Shown here: one piece after another, positions 10,401-20,075 of the stretch
Layout of the letters: each line of letters opens with the position of its first letter
Position numbering within the stretch: the stretch's first letter is position 1
Source: Limnanthes douglasii subsp. nivea
Lineage: Eukaryota > Streptophyta > Magnoliopsida > Brassicales > Limnanthaceae
Length of the DNA stretch: 64,000 bases
NCBI GenBank assembly: GCA_036936605.1
Contig: JAUPFV010000002.1
Location: forward strand, 249,819,305 to 249,883,304
Reading direction: 5' to 3'
Position numbers and translations under genes: made by a program
Notes under the pieces: generated by a model
Databases searched by the model: none
What the model was told of the DNA's origin: nothing
What the model saw: the letters and a program-made list of their open reading frames with translations, nothing else

Positions 10401-10439
10401 TTTCTGCAGTAGTTGAATCCTCATTTTCTTGTGGATCGT

Positions 10440-11040
10440 CTACTGGGTCTGGCGAGGTGAGATCTAGTGTTCCTAACGTAACATCCCCCTCGCCATTTAA
10501 TTGTTAGTGCAGAAGTTTGGATGGGTCTGACGCGATCGCATAACACATTCGCGCAATTCTCTAGCTACCTCGTATTGTTCCTACTAAACTGCCTACCAGA
10601 TATTTGATGCATTATCGAAATGTACACGGCATCGCCTCCATCCTCTGTAGCCATGGTCTTCCAATAATGGCATGGTAAGGGCTCGGTGCGTCGTAAATTA
10701 TGAACGGTGTTTCTAGTTCCTTTTTTGTAGCTCCGTGACCAACCTTTACCAACAGCTCTACCTCCCCAACACATTGTAAGGTTCTTCCTTTATAGCCGAC
10801 CAACGTTCGCTGAGTAGGCCGGTATGGGGGAACGTTCTACATACGATCAAAGTTGTTTTTAAAAATAATATTTGTCGAGCTTCCTCCATCAACCAGCACT
10901 CGAGTTACCATTACCCCTCCGAAATCTAGGTGAATAGTCAAAACGTCTTCATGTGGTATATTGACACCTCTAAGATCATCATCGTTGAATGTGAGGTCGG
11001 TTACTGGGTCCCTGTAGTTTCAATAAGAATTGGCATCTAT
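10440..11040 (-). pseudogene. Element D aspartic protease region, broken
   Basis: Around 10910-10850 the minus strand reads RVLVDGGSSTNIIFKNNF, the Tat version of the retropepsin active site (Asp-Gly-Gly-Ser-Ser). Further on come AEVELLVKVGHG-like and YHAIIGRPWLQRMEA (about 10690-10620), the second conserved half of the domain. Stops and shifts interrupt it. Asp-Gly-Gly in place of Asp-Thr-Gly is, from memory, frequent in Tat elements and need not be damage. Confidence 0.7.
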
Positions 11041-11129
11041 TTTTTACACGTCAAACTCATTTTTAGCTTGCTTGTTTTGAGCTGACCCTTGACTTGTGGC
11101 CGAGCTCCCCCTCTGATATGGTGAGAAGC

Positions 11130-12514
11130 CACTGTTGCTTGTTCGCTTCTGGTTCCTCTCCATTAGTCGGCTTCTCATTGTTTGGAGAATGAACTTCCTC
11201 ACGACAATCCGGGTGAGATCATTTGATATACTGTATCAGCTCGCCATTGTCTATCAAGCGTTGAATATCTTCTCTTAATTGATAGTACTCATCCGTAGAA
11301 TGTCTATGATCGTGATGATATGCGCATTAATATTGATTAGATCGTTTAAATCACGGTGCACTCATCATGCATTGAGCTTGGTACTTCGTGCGCTCTCTTG
11401 TTCAATCATAAATCACCGAGATAGCCTTAGTTAATGTGGTGAAACGTCTATTCGGTTGCTCGAGCTGTTGGGGTCGCCTGTTATAATCACTTCTTGGTTA
11501 CTCCTCAATCTTTTTATGTTATGTTCCGCCTTCTTTAAAATCCGATCCGCGTCGTTCGGGTGACCCTCGTCTTCTGGCATCGTTGACCCTGATAAAAGTA
11601 TCTGCCTTGGTGAGCAGGTCCCCCATGTTCTTAGTTGGGAACTTGATGAGATCTGCATACATCTCCCCTTTTTGGTCGAGCCCTCGTTTCAGGGAAGCCA
11701 CCGCCATGTTTTTGGCCAAATTTGGTAAAGCATTCATAGTATGAACAAATCTTCTGACATAACTTTTAAGGGACTCACCTCGTCGCTGATAAAGGTCCAT
11801 AATTAAATCTAGCTCGCGCTTAAGCTCTTTGTTGCCAACAAACCTTTCCTTGAACGCTTTCCACAGTATTGTAAAGTCATAGATGGATCATTTTGGTAAG
11901 CTGCTGAACCAATCCATGGTGTTAACTTTGAGGGTCATGGAAAGTACTTAATATAACATCGCATCGTCGAGGTTGTAGGCCATCATCATGTTTCCAAACT
12001 ACTTAAAATGCCTCTCTGGATCTCTCGTTCCATCATATGCTTCTATCATGAATGGGTTGAACATCCTCGAGAGCTGAGCTTCGAGAATCTTCTCAGAGAA
12101 TGGTGATTCTTTTAGTATGTAGGTTGACAAATTCAGACGAACCTGATTGTAACCGAGATCTGCATTTTCCCGAACCTGCTTGGTTGACGTCTGTTTCGCC
12201 TCGTCCCGCAGACCCCTACTACGATTCTTATCCCCCACTCTCGCCTTCACCTTCCTGCTTGTCATCTCATTTGGACGATCATTCCGTTGGCTGATGGAGA
12301 TGCACTTCTTCCTAGGAAACGATCGTGGGCTGAATCGGTGGTTCCTCTGTCACCACCGCCCATTGGGGCGCCACAGAATTACCCTCTTGAGGAGCTACAA
12401 GACCGGAATGTGGGACGTCTCTCCCTCCTGGTTGATACATAGCTCCTCTCTGGTGTGTCGTTGCTTCGCTAGTTTCCTAGTTGTCTCTCTCGATTCCTGA
12501 CCTTGTGACTACCA
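11130..12514 (-). pseudogene. Element D gag, broken
   Basis: The likely start is the ATG at 12514 (MVVTRSGIERD), 19 nt after the PBS. The capsid-like core includes MFNPFMIEAYDGTRDPERHF (12080-12000), FKERFVGNKELK, DLYQRRGESLKSYVRRFVH and MAVASLKRGLDQKGEMYADL. A worn zinc-knuckle-like block, YHHDHRHSTDEYYQLREDIQ, lies near 11310-11250. Stops at several points make it a pseudogene. Confidence 0.75.
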
Positions 12515-12532
12515 TGGTGATTGGTTAAGAAT

Positions 12533-12550
12533 TTCCCACAGACGGCGCCA
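12533..12550 (-). other. Element D primer-binding site
   Basis: The minus strand reads TGGCGCCGTCTGTGGGAA, four nt inside the end of the 5' LTR. The 5' TGG complements a tRNA CCA end. The tRNA is not assigned with confidence. It differs from the PBS of B and of C. Confidence 0.7.
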
Positions 12551-12554
12551 AATT

Positions 12555-13144
12555 TGTTACTGGAATAACAAGTTTTGTCACGATTAAGTCACTGGGATTT
12601 TAGTCAAGAAAGAGATAAGGTAAAAAAGGATCATCTCATTCATGAATAGGTTCTTCATATTTATAATGCTACGAGTTAGTGGGCGGTTACACACGTTTAC
12701 ACTTAATGCTCCACTAACTCACTAACGTCACTATCCCTATAATTTTTGAGTAAGTAATTAATACGTTTTGACTTAAAAGTCAAAACGTGCGTTACATAAT
12801 TAATAAAAAAATGCATTGTCTGATATGTGCTTCAAATCGAACTGAGCCATCCATTGAGTGCGATCAAATCTGTTCTGGTTTGTCGAGGCCGAGCTCAATG
12901 ATCTCGTGGTCGACTTATCTTCTTTGAGATCACACTTAATCTTAATCATATGTTCGTCGCATCCTTAATCTGGTCGATCAACTCTTCTCTTAATGCCTTT
13001 GAGCTCGATCTGCCTCCGAGCTCGGACTGGCCTTGAGCTCGTCAACGTTGTAGAACTCATCATTTTCTTTATTGCTTGCCCTAATCCAAGTTCGCGGTCC
13101 TCTTGCTTGTGCTTGCACTTACTTGGGGGAATCCCCCCTTATCA
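12555..13144 (-). repeat. Element D 5' LTR (right)
   Basis: 590 bp with plus-strand ends TGTTACTGGAATAACAAG and CCCCCTTATCA. It matches the left LTR over its length with many substitutions and lacks two short internal repeat units. The target duplication AGATT follows at 13145. Confidence 0.9.
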
Positions 13145-13309
13145 AGATTATTGGAGGAATACATCTTGGTTGAGGAAGAATATGTCATTAAAGGAATAAA
13201 CGTAGAAGGATGAAGGATGTTGGATGGTTTAGAAAAGGGATTTGATGTAATCAAATTTCTTGGAGCTTTTTTGAAGACCTTATTTGTTTCTCTACCATCA
13301 GTTAAATAT

Positions 13310-13506
13310 GTGTCAATTAGTAAGTCAAATATGATTGCATCTAGGTTGTATAGAATTTTTTAAATATTTTATTAGAGTAATCTTAATATACGTTTTATTA
13401 AATGAGGAAGTTTTAGTGAAGTTTTCAGTTTTTTTCCTTAAAATTGGGTTGCATTTTATCTTTTGTTCTTTTTGATATTTATAATGCATCAGCTGGTATA
13501 AGAGCA
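13310..13506 (+). repeat. Element J 5' LTR end and iMet-type primer-binding site
   Basis: From 13310 to 13491 the sequence parallels 36430-36709: TTAGTAARTCAAATNTGATTGCATC at the start, then TAATCTTAANATAT, then GTTTTNAGTTTTT, TTGC/TTACG-TTTTATCTTTT and a GCATCA end. Directly after the CA end at 13491 comes GCTGGTATAAGAGC, one base off the TGGTATCAGAGC site used by plant elements primed by initiator tRNA-Met. The right copy is not followed by this site, as expected for a 3' LTR. The LTR start is not resolved. Confidence 0.5.
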
Positions 13507-13799
13507 TGAATTCATGCTACATAGATACATGAATTATGATTCCAAAATATGGTTTTTTTTTTCAGAATTGAGGATTAAAGTAAAGAACAATATCTTTCAG
13601 TCTACTTGCACCATTTAGAAAAAATTTGCAAATTTGTAATCAATTTGTGCAATTGTAAGAATCTTATTTATAAAAAGGTTCTTCAGAAACTGGCATTCAA
13701 GACTAAAGCGCTTCCTAGCCCTTACACAATGTTTGGGCCGACAGAGGAAAATGAGGTAACAATTTTTAAATGTTGTTTAATTGTATTTTATGTTGGTAA

Positions 13800-14100
13800 T
13801 TACAATTATACAACATAGTGTGATGTAGTTACCATGGATGATTACCATTTATTGATATGGCGTTCATGAAAGTATGATAAGGTATCTATTCATGATGGTA
13901 GGACGAATGGATATAAGTTTGTAATGAATAGATGCAAGATTGTATTAATGTGATCTAGAGTAGCGTCTCCAAAATCACCACTACTAGTCAATGAGATTCA
14001 TTCTTATACCACACCAGTTAATGACTTTAGTTTTGATGCTGAAAGTGTATATGGGCCGGTATATGTAAGTCAGTTTATGATGATTATCAAAATGAGAATT
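13800..14100 (+). pseudogene. Element J protease end and linker, chromovirus type
   Basis: The plus strand reads CDVVTMDDYHLLIWRS, then SIHDGRTNGYKFVMNRCKIV, then RVASPKSP. This follows the chromovirus pattern CDV-PMDACHLLLGRPWQYD, HDGRTN-Y-F, KI-L-P at the end of protease. Stops occur. Gag and the catalytic part of protease should lie between 13506 and 13800, which is far too short for them, so a deletion is present. The plus strand matches the orientation of the LTR end at 13491. Confidence 0.55.
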
Positions 14101-14114
14101 TTGAAAATAAAGAA

Positions 14115-14910
14115 GATGACTAGGTCGAGAAAAATAGCATTGATGTTTGAGAATTGGCAACGCTAAAAAAAGTAGAAATTTCGAAACCAATTTTTTCATC
14201 AGTTGTGATAGAGAAAATGAAAGAAATTAGTAAGGAGAAAGAAAATGACATGAAGGTTGATAAGATTGATATGAATGAAGGTAATTTGCAAACAATAGTT
14301 GTGGAGAATAGCGAGAGTTCAATACAAAACAAAGATATCGAGGTTTTCTTACAAAAAATGGTGAATCGATTGAGACTCGAGGTTTATTGTTTATCTGATT
14401 AGGTCAAATTAGTCAAAGAATAGCTGGTTAAGACAAATTCCAATCATGAAAATCTGCAATAGGAATATAAAAATTTACAATCATCCAGCTATGGGGATAT
14501 TGCTTTATTGAAGAACCAGCAGACTAATGATAAAGCTACCATTGAGTGTTTGTTGAGACGAGAAGAAAACTCAAGAGGCCCTTATAAAAAAACAAGAGGA
14601 TGAAATAGTCTCTCTTAAATATAAATCCACCCAAGAAACATCTGATGCTATAGACGCATATGCTGATGGGGTGGTAGATTAATTACACAAGAGGGATGCA
14701 TCAATCAAATCAGATATGACGTTGGACTTCCATAAGAAATTCCTCACATTTGACTTGGGGTCTTTATGGGGTATGGTCACAGATAACTTGCTACCACCTG
14801 ACATGCCCATAGTCGATCAGCTTGGAACCTCTGAAGATTCGCCCAATGATGGTTCTGACAACAACGATAAACGAGACTCCGATAATGGGAGTTCAGAAGG
14901 AGGAAAATAA
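14115..14910 (+). pseudogene. Element E aORF, C-terminal part, antisense to its pol
   Basis: A Lys/Glu/Asn-rich coiled-coil stretch (14154-14400: VVIEKMKEISKEKENDMKV) is followed by broken coiled coil (14400-14715). The tail MTLDFHKKFLTFDLGSLWGM (14716) corresponds to the SDMVLLFHEKFLKRNLGDLW tail of C and the matching tail of A. It ends with an acidic Asp/Ser-rich run and a stop at 14908. The whole N-terminal conserved block is missing. In-frame stops at about 14401 and 14421. Confidence 0.6.
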
Positions 14911-15014
14911 GGAAATATCGATGGGGACGAGCCCAAAGGCCAATAGATTTTTATAATGTTTTTTTGTGCAAGCCCTTGTTACATACAATGCATTTTGTTG
15001 TTTGAATCAGATTT

Positions 15015-15385
15015 TTTTGTTCAACCCATTGGCATAGCCACGACATTTATAACATTCTTTTCAGATTTTATCAAGTCATTGGGTTTCCCAAAGCATTTTA
15101 TATTAGATTTCATCTTATCAACTTAGTTTATTTCCTTATATATCTTTATCTTCATTTTTTAGTCTAGTTTATCCGAAGGTAATTAATCTTTAAAGATGAA
15201 CCACTCGAAGGTAATCCATTTGAAGGCAACAAAAACTTAACATACACAAGTCATTCGAAGGTAATAAAAAACTTAACATACACAAGCTATTTGAAGGTAA
15301 TCCACTCAAAGGCAATAAAAACTTAACATACACAAGCCATTCGAAGGCAACAAAAACTTCACATACACAAGCCATTCGACATTTG
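15015..15385. repeat. Convergent intergenic repeats of element E
   Basis: Two kinds of repeat lie here. First, a worn pair of the hairpin motif known from A and C (about 15024-15048 and 15080-15103: CCCATTGGCATAGCCACGAC and TCATTGGGTTTCCCAAAGCA). Second, from about 15200 to 15385 an array with TCGAAGGCAACAAAAACTTA and CATACACAAGCCAT units, with TCGAAGG-like anchors spaced 15, 35, 35, 15, 35 and 35 bp. At about 15400 the repeats join RT sequence directly. Confidence 0.65.
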
Positions 15386-15466
15386 GACTTCTTTGGTGGA
15401 CTAAGGATGATCTATAGTTAACAGTGCATATAACTATGTTGGGTCAGTTTAGATTCTTTTTTATTA

Positions 15467-16400
15467 ATGTTGTACCCCAAAATATTTCCGGATCGTACTC
15501 TAAAAGTACACTTTTCTAGATTCAACTTTAAATCAATGATCTCTAATTATAAAAAGTTTTTTCGAGGTCAAGTAAATGATCTCATTCCATTGGGCTTTTT
15601 ACATCATGTCATTGATATAGACTTCTACATTTCTCCCAATCGGACTGGCAAATGCTTTATTAGCTAGCTGCTGGTAAGTAGCCCCAGCATTCTTTAAGCC
15701 AAATGGCATAATCTTGTAATAGTGTAGCCCCCCGTTAGTGATAAATGTAATGGGACCTAGTCCTTCAGATCTATCTGTATCTGATTGTACCTGGCAAAGG
15801 CATCCATAAAAGATAATTGATCTATTCGAATAATTTGGAAAGGATCATAGGGACATGCCTTGTTGATATCTATGAAAATTATACACATTCATCTTTTACC
15901 ACTCTTCGTTTTTACGAGTACTGGATTTTTCGTCCATAAGATACCGAGATTCCCAAACATTTCCCACAAAAGATAATTGATCTATTCGAATAATTTGAAA
16001 AGGATCATAGGGACATGCCTTGTTGAGATCTATGAAAATAATACACATTCATCTTTTACCACTCTTCGTTTTTACGAGTACTGGATTTTTCGTCCATAAG
16101 ATATCGAGATTCCCAAATATTTCCCACATTAGTCAATGTGTCTACCTTTTTAACAATAGATTCAGATTTCTCTTTGGAAAAAACCCTCATTCTTTGGATT
16201 ACTGGACTCGTATCGGATTGCACAAATAACTTGTAAAAAATGACAATAGCTGGTACACCAGTCACATCTTCATTTCACCAGGCAAACACATGCTGATTTT
16301 TAGATAAAAAGGATAATAATATATCTTTTAACTCCAATGGGAATCTAGCTTCAATTCTAATATTTTTACATTTTATAAACAATATACTTTGACATCTTCA
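15467..16400 (-). pseudogene. Element E reverse transcriptase, broken and internally duplicated
   Basis: Minus-strand blocks: RT N-terminal part (VFSKEKSESIVKKVDTLTNV, IWESRYLMDEKSSTRKNEEW at about 16200-16056), the LNKACPYDPFQIIRIDQLSF-type fingers block twice, an MPFGLKNAGATY-like block near 15700, and EVYINDMM near 15620 where the family has YIDDM. The first catalytic Asp is thus replaced by Asn. It ends with FRVRSGNILGYNI-like residues at 15480. RNase H and integrase should follow but do not. A 160-bp tandem duplication shifts the frame. Confidence 0.75.
15808..16127. repeat. 160-bp tandem duplication inside element E RT
   Basis: 15808-15967 and 15968-16127 are near-identical (AAAAGATAATTGATCTATTC at each start, ATTTCCCAC at each end). 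160 is not a multiple of three, so the second copy shifts the RT frame. A few substitutions separate the copies, so the duplication is not recent. Confidence 0.9.
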
Positions 16401-17050
16401 ATTGGGTAACATCACTAGAAGTCTCTATTGGATCATCTATATTTCTCGGATCCAATGAGGACTCAAGTAATTATTATTCTTTTTTTGTTACCACATTCTC
16501 CATAAACTTTAGAGCAAGAGCAGTGACATAACATTCCTTAACCATTTTTTGGCTTCTCTGAACCACTACTTGACCTCCAACTACGTATTTCAAACATTAA
16601 TGAACTGTTGACGCAACTGTATGCATCTTTAATAGCCAAGATCTACAAAAGATGACACTATAAAGCATAAAAAAATATGCCACCATAAATAATACTTTAA
16701 CCATTTTCTTGAATCGTCCTTTAGGAAGAATAACCTCCCATTCAAACTCCTTAAGAACATCAACGGAGTTTCTTGTAAACTCTACTATGGTTTTGTTCGA
16801 TCAGAGTATGACATATGGGTTCTTCACCAGTTTATAAGTAGATATAAACAATATATTAGCTGAGCTACTAATGTCAATCAAAATTCTTCAGATTTTTGTG
16901 CCCTCAATAGAGGCCCCTATCACCATAACATCCTCACGTGAGCCTGTGATATTTTTTAAGTTATCTTCATCACAAAATATGAAGGGAGTAGGATTCTAGT
17001 ATAGATGTGAAAATATTTTCCCTCCCAAATGCATGATCAAGCTAACCACA
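16400..17050 (-). pseudogene. Element E protease region, active site altered
   Basis: Near 16890-16860 the minus strand reads RILIDISSSANIL, where B has RVLIDTGSSANVLF; the catalytic Asp-Thr-Gly is now Asp-Ile-Ser. Near 16700-16560 follow YNAIF, MHAVVSTVHQCLKYVVGG and QVVVQRSQKMV, matching MYAVVSTVHQCLKYVIEDR of B. Stops and shifts occur. Confidence 0.65.
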
Positions 17051-17149
17051 TGTTTTTTTCCTGAAACAACTCAAAGGTGTTGTCATCGTATCTCCTCCGA
17101 AAATTGTTAATCATTTGAAGAAGCAACACAATTTGGAAACTTTCCAGTA

Positions 17150-18900
17150 TTTATAACAACCACATTCACTTAACTTTAATCCGAATCAGGATCCAAGTAC
17201 TCTGAATCCACATCGAATTGCTCAATTATTACCATTGTACTCTCTTATTTGGGAGCATCTGTATTTTTCCATTGGAAAACAAGTGATGCAGCCTAAATCC
17301 CACTTGTACTTGGTTGTAATCTGTTACCCACTTGCTTATTTCCCATTTGTGACTTAACAAATGTAATTAATTTTATGTTCTCGATAAATGATTGTATCTC
17401 ATGTTTAAAAGCAACACAATTCTCAGTGTTATGTCACACATCATTGTGATACTTTCAAAATTGTGTGTTCCAATTTTCCCTTAGAGTCTGGATATGTGTA
17501 GGCCTTCAGAATTGCATATATTCTTTATCCTATCATAAATGATCACAACATTTTAAATCAATTCTGCAAAATAATGGGACTGAATCATGGGTTGCTTATT
17601 GGCCTAAATTATTGCCCTTAATTAGACTGGCTCGATCTAGGCCGATGAGATCCTTGTCTTGAATTCCTCAGGTGATTGTTAACTATTACTTGCGAATGGC
17701 TACTAGCTTTTGGAATGGGGTTGGAAGGGGCGGGTATATATAGATAAGGTTGCCTAAATCTTTTAGTTTCCTTCATAGTGCTTTGCTTCCCAGTTTGGTT
17801 TAACAAACAACCCAAATTCATGGCCTTCTTGCGGGTCATTGAATCAGTCAACTCACCAACTAACATCCCTTGTTTGAGTGCAACTATAACCATTCGTTCG
17901 AAGCAATCTGCCAACCTATCTTTGGTGTTCATAAATCATTGGATATAATCTTTCAAGGATTCATTAGAGTGTTGCCAATAATAGATTATCGTATCTCCAT
18001 TCACCCTAAGGTCATTACTTCCCACAAATTTCCTTCAGAAAGTTATCCAAAACATGTCAGAGTTCTTGATCGATCCCTTTGGTAGTCTATTACACCATTT
18101 TAAAGCGTTATCATTGAAATCTTAGAAATTTTTTGCATAACAGCTTGTAATCATCATAAAAAAGCATCATAAAATTCCTAAATTTCTCAAGATGGTTATC
18201 GAGGTCTTGACTCCCATCATACTTTTTCATTTTTGAAATATCAAGACGCATTCCATAGAGGATTTTTGAAGACAAATATGATTGCCTCCAACTATATCAT
18301 TGACTGAACATGTGGTCCTTATTAGAAGTAGAAAAGATTATAGGCTCGGATTTGCACGACGAACTGATCACTTAGCAAGCGATCTATGTTATGGTTTGCT
18401 GACCCCTTCATCTTTCTTTGATATTCTTTCTTTTTTATTTAACTTTTTTGGTCTCTTTTGTTCTCCAAATAATCATGCTTACTTGATCTATGATGTTTGT
18501 TTTGAATATTTTTTAGCTAGATTTCCTTTCTTCTTCTTACGACAATGATCAACACTTGAAGAAGAAGAAGATGAAACTTCTAATTTGGACTATATTGTTA
18601 AGCCCTCAACAGACTATGAGGTACTTGAGAAATATTTAGCCCGATATTCTTTTTTAGATTCTTGGTGGGCTTTGGGAGACTGGTCATTCTAACATTGTTT
18701 TAGATTAGGATGAGGATTATTATATGGCTTGTTAGATTTGGGATACTCTAACAGATTCTTTCCTCTTAAATTATCCTCACCTGCTTATGGGCTCTCAACG
18801 CTTCAATTTCTGCTCGTAATTGATCACGTTCCTCTTGCATGAAAAGACTCTCCTTAGTATCATGATTCACATGAGACGTGTGCATATGCTCATCTTCGAC
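17150..18900 (-). pseudogene. Element E gag, broken
   Basis: A start-proximal coiled segment (EERDQLRAEIEALRAHKQV at about 18850-18790) parallels KERDRLKGEIEAMRAEKAKM of C gag. The core includes NTKDRLADCFERMVIVALKQG (17930-17870), GELTDSMTRKKAMNLG and LLNQTGKQSTMKETKR, again close to C. A zinc-knuckle-like block lies near 17460-17400 and IIEQFDVDSEYLDPDSD near 17230-17180. Stops and shifts throughout. Confidence 0.7.
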
Positions 18901-18989
18901 TCTAACCTTATCATTTTCAATAAGGGTCTATTCACATATCATGATTCATGTCCCAAAGAATTCTGAAATGTAAGCTTATATGTTGGGTT

Positions 18990-19254
18990 TAAATAGTGTT
19001 ATCGGGATACCTTACTCTCCCTTCTCATTATGGTTGCCATTCTGATGTATCTAAAATTGATTTGGAGGTTATTTAGGTAATTTTGTAGTTGTATAATAAA
19101 TGTGGGATAGTTTGTAGAGATATAATTGAGCCATTGTACTTAATGTTTAGATATATAAAGTCTCAACACCTTTAAATGTTGTGTGTCAAGGCCTTTATAA
19201 GATGATTTTGGGTTAATTGGTCATTCGAGTCGGGTCAGAAACATGGGTCAAACT
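18990..19254 (-). repeat. Probable element E 5' LTR, left part (interrupted by B)
   Basis: This stretch follows the gag start of E on the side where the 5' LTR must lie. It has a TATATAAAGTCTC box near 19151 and a TCGAGTCGGGTC stretch near 19226, comparable to the TATAAATA and ACTCGACCCGA parts of the C LTR read on the other strand. It breaks at the B insertion and continues at 29725-29931. There is no second copy in the window, so the LTR call is inference. Confidence 0.4.
19250..19254. repeat. Element B target-site duplication, left copy (AAACT)
   Basis: AAACT directly precedes the left LTR and directly follows the right LTR at 29725-29729. It is a perfect 5-bp duplication, the size made by Ty3/Gypsy integrases. 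Confidence 0.95.
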
Positions 19255-19537
19255 TGGTATGAATTAATGCGGAATTGACAAAATCAGGAACACAAATCTC
19301 TTAGGAAATTTTAAGTAGTGAAAAGTGCTTCTGATTATTTCATAGGCCTAACTAACTTCTTCAGCCTCTTTAAATAGACTGAGTGAGTTAATTAGAAAAA
19401 CGGTTACATAATGGTATATTTGCAGTTCAACCCTTTACATTTCTCCTAAAGCCTAATTTAACCCTATATTTACAGAACTTATCACTTTAGTCCCTATCAA
19501 TTGCACTTAGGTCCCTGAGGAATATCTTTCCTTATCA
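19255..19537 (-). repeat. Element B 3' LTR (left)
   Basis: 283 bp, plus-strand ends TGGTATGAATTAATG and TTTCCTTATCA. One substitution separates it from the right LTR. Confidence 0.96.
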
Positions 19538-19550
19538 GTAGCCCCCCTAG
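19538..19550 (-). other. Element B polypurine tract
   Basis: The minus strand reads AACTAGGGGGGCTAC immediately before the 3' LTR start TGATAAGG. The GGGGCTAC ending is shared with the tract of element C (63032-63045). Confidence 0.75.
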
Positions 19551-19930
19551 TTCTTATATAGAAATTTATAAGAACTATTAACTCCTCGAACTCTATCTTG
19601 AGTCAATACAACTTTCTTCACTTTATCTCTTTATTATGATTGAACCCAATGATTTGTGACTTCTCCTCGAATTTGTGAATAAGTGCAAACAGATTTCCCA
19701 TCGCTTCGAACTTGCCAGCTTGAATTATAGCTTCGCCTCAACTTCGAACATTATTACTAGGAACGTAGTTTTGCTAACACTTCGAAATCTCTGATCCCTA
19801 CTTGATAGATTGATTAGACCTTTAATAGTAGACCCATGACTTTACACACTTTCTTTTCGTTTCATATTCCACCCAATGAGAGCAACTCACTGGTTTTGCC
19901 TCTCCATATTCTCAACGTCACTCTTTTATC

Positions 19931-19940
19931 CTATAAATAC
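19931..19940 (+). promoter_or_regulatory. TATA box for the element B aORF
   Basis: CTATAAATAC lies about 130 bp before the first aORF ATG and inside the element, next to the 3' LTR but outside it. Its plus-strand orientation suits the aORF, not gag-pol. A matching box in C (62701-62706, minus strand) lies about 100 bp before that aORF start. No start-site data. Confidence 0.45.
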
Positions 19941-19977
19941 CCAACTCTTCATTCACTAAAAACTTTTTAGAGAAATC

Positions 19978-20075
19978 ACCTCTTGAACCATCTTCAACCT
20001 GTTCTTCATCTTCAACCTGTTCTTCAAGCCATCTTCAACCTGTTCTTCATAAATCTTCAACATGTTCTTCATCTT
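19978..20075 (+). repeat. Leader repeat CATCTTCAACCTGTTCTT before the aORF start
   Basis: Four to five copies of a CTTCAACCTGTTCTTCAT unit, with short spacers, run from about 19990 to 20075. The first ATG of the aORF (20062) is a CTG-to-ATG change inside the last copy. The next ATG (20116) opens the basic protein MRRYPKYKRSKPRKP and may be the older start. Confidence 0.6.

Larger units (their letters stand above)
2871..13144 (-). mobile_element. Element D: complete but decayed Tat-type Ty3/Gypsy retrotransposon
   Basis: Two LTRs (2871-3496, 12555-13144), a near-perfect 5-bp target duplication, a PBS inside the right LTR and a polypurine tract inside the left LTR define a 10.3-kb element whose gag-pol runs on the minus strand. 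The order from the right is gag, protease, RT, RNase H, second RNase H, integrase. A plus-strand aORF lies between integrase and the 3' LTR. All coding parts carry stops and shifts. The LTRs differ by many substitutions and by 24- and 16-bp length changes, so this insertion is clearly older than B and C. The D sequences are a separate subfamily. Confidence 0.9.
14100..19249 (-). mobile_element. Element E: decayed Tat-type Ty3/Gypsy remnant (main part)
   Basis: Read on the minus strand from about 18900: gag, protease, RT, then a direct jump to the aORF-pol intergenic repeats, with RNase H and integrase missing; then a plus-strand aORF tail (14115-14910). Motif content is like A and C. The 3' LTR expected on the left is absent. 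The sequence merges there into element J near 14100. On the right, promoter-like LTR sequence continues to 19254 and resumes beyond B at 29725. Confidence 0.7.

Noticed and set aside
13310..13506. Copia LTR and primer site
   Set aside because: The iMet-type site fits Copia too, but the following sequence reads as a chromovirus protease end, so a Ty3/Gypsy chromovirus is preferred.
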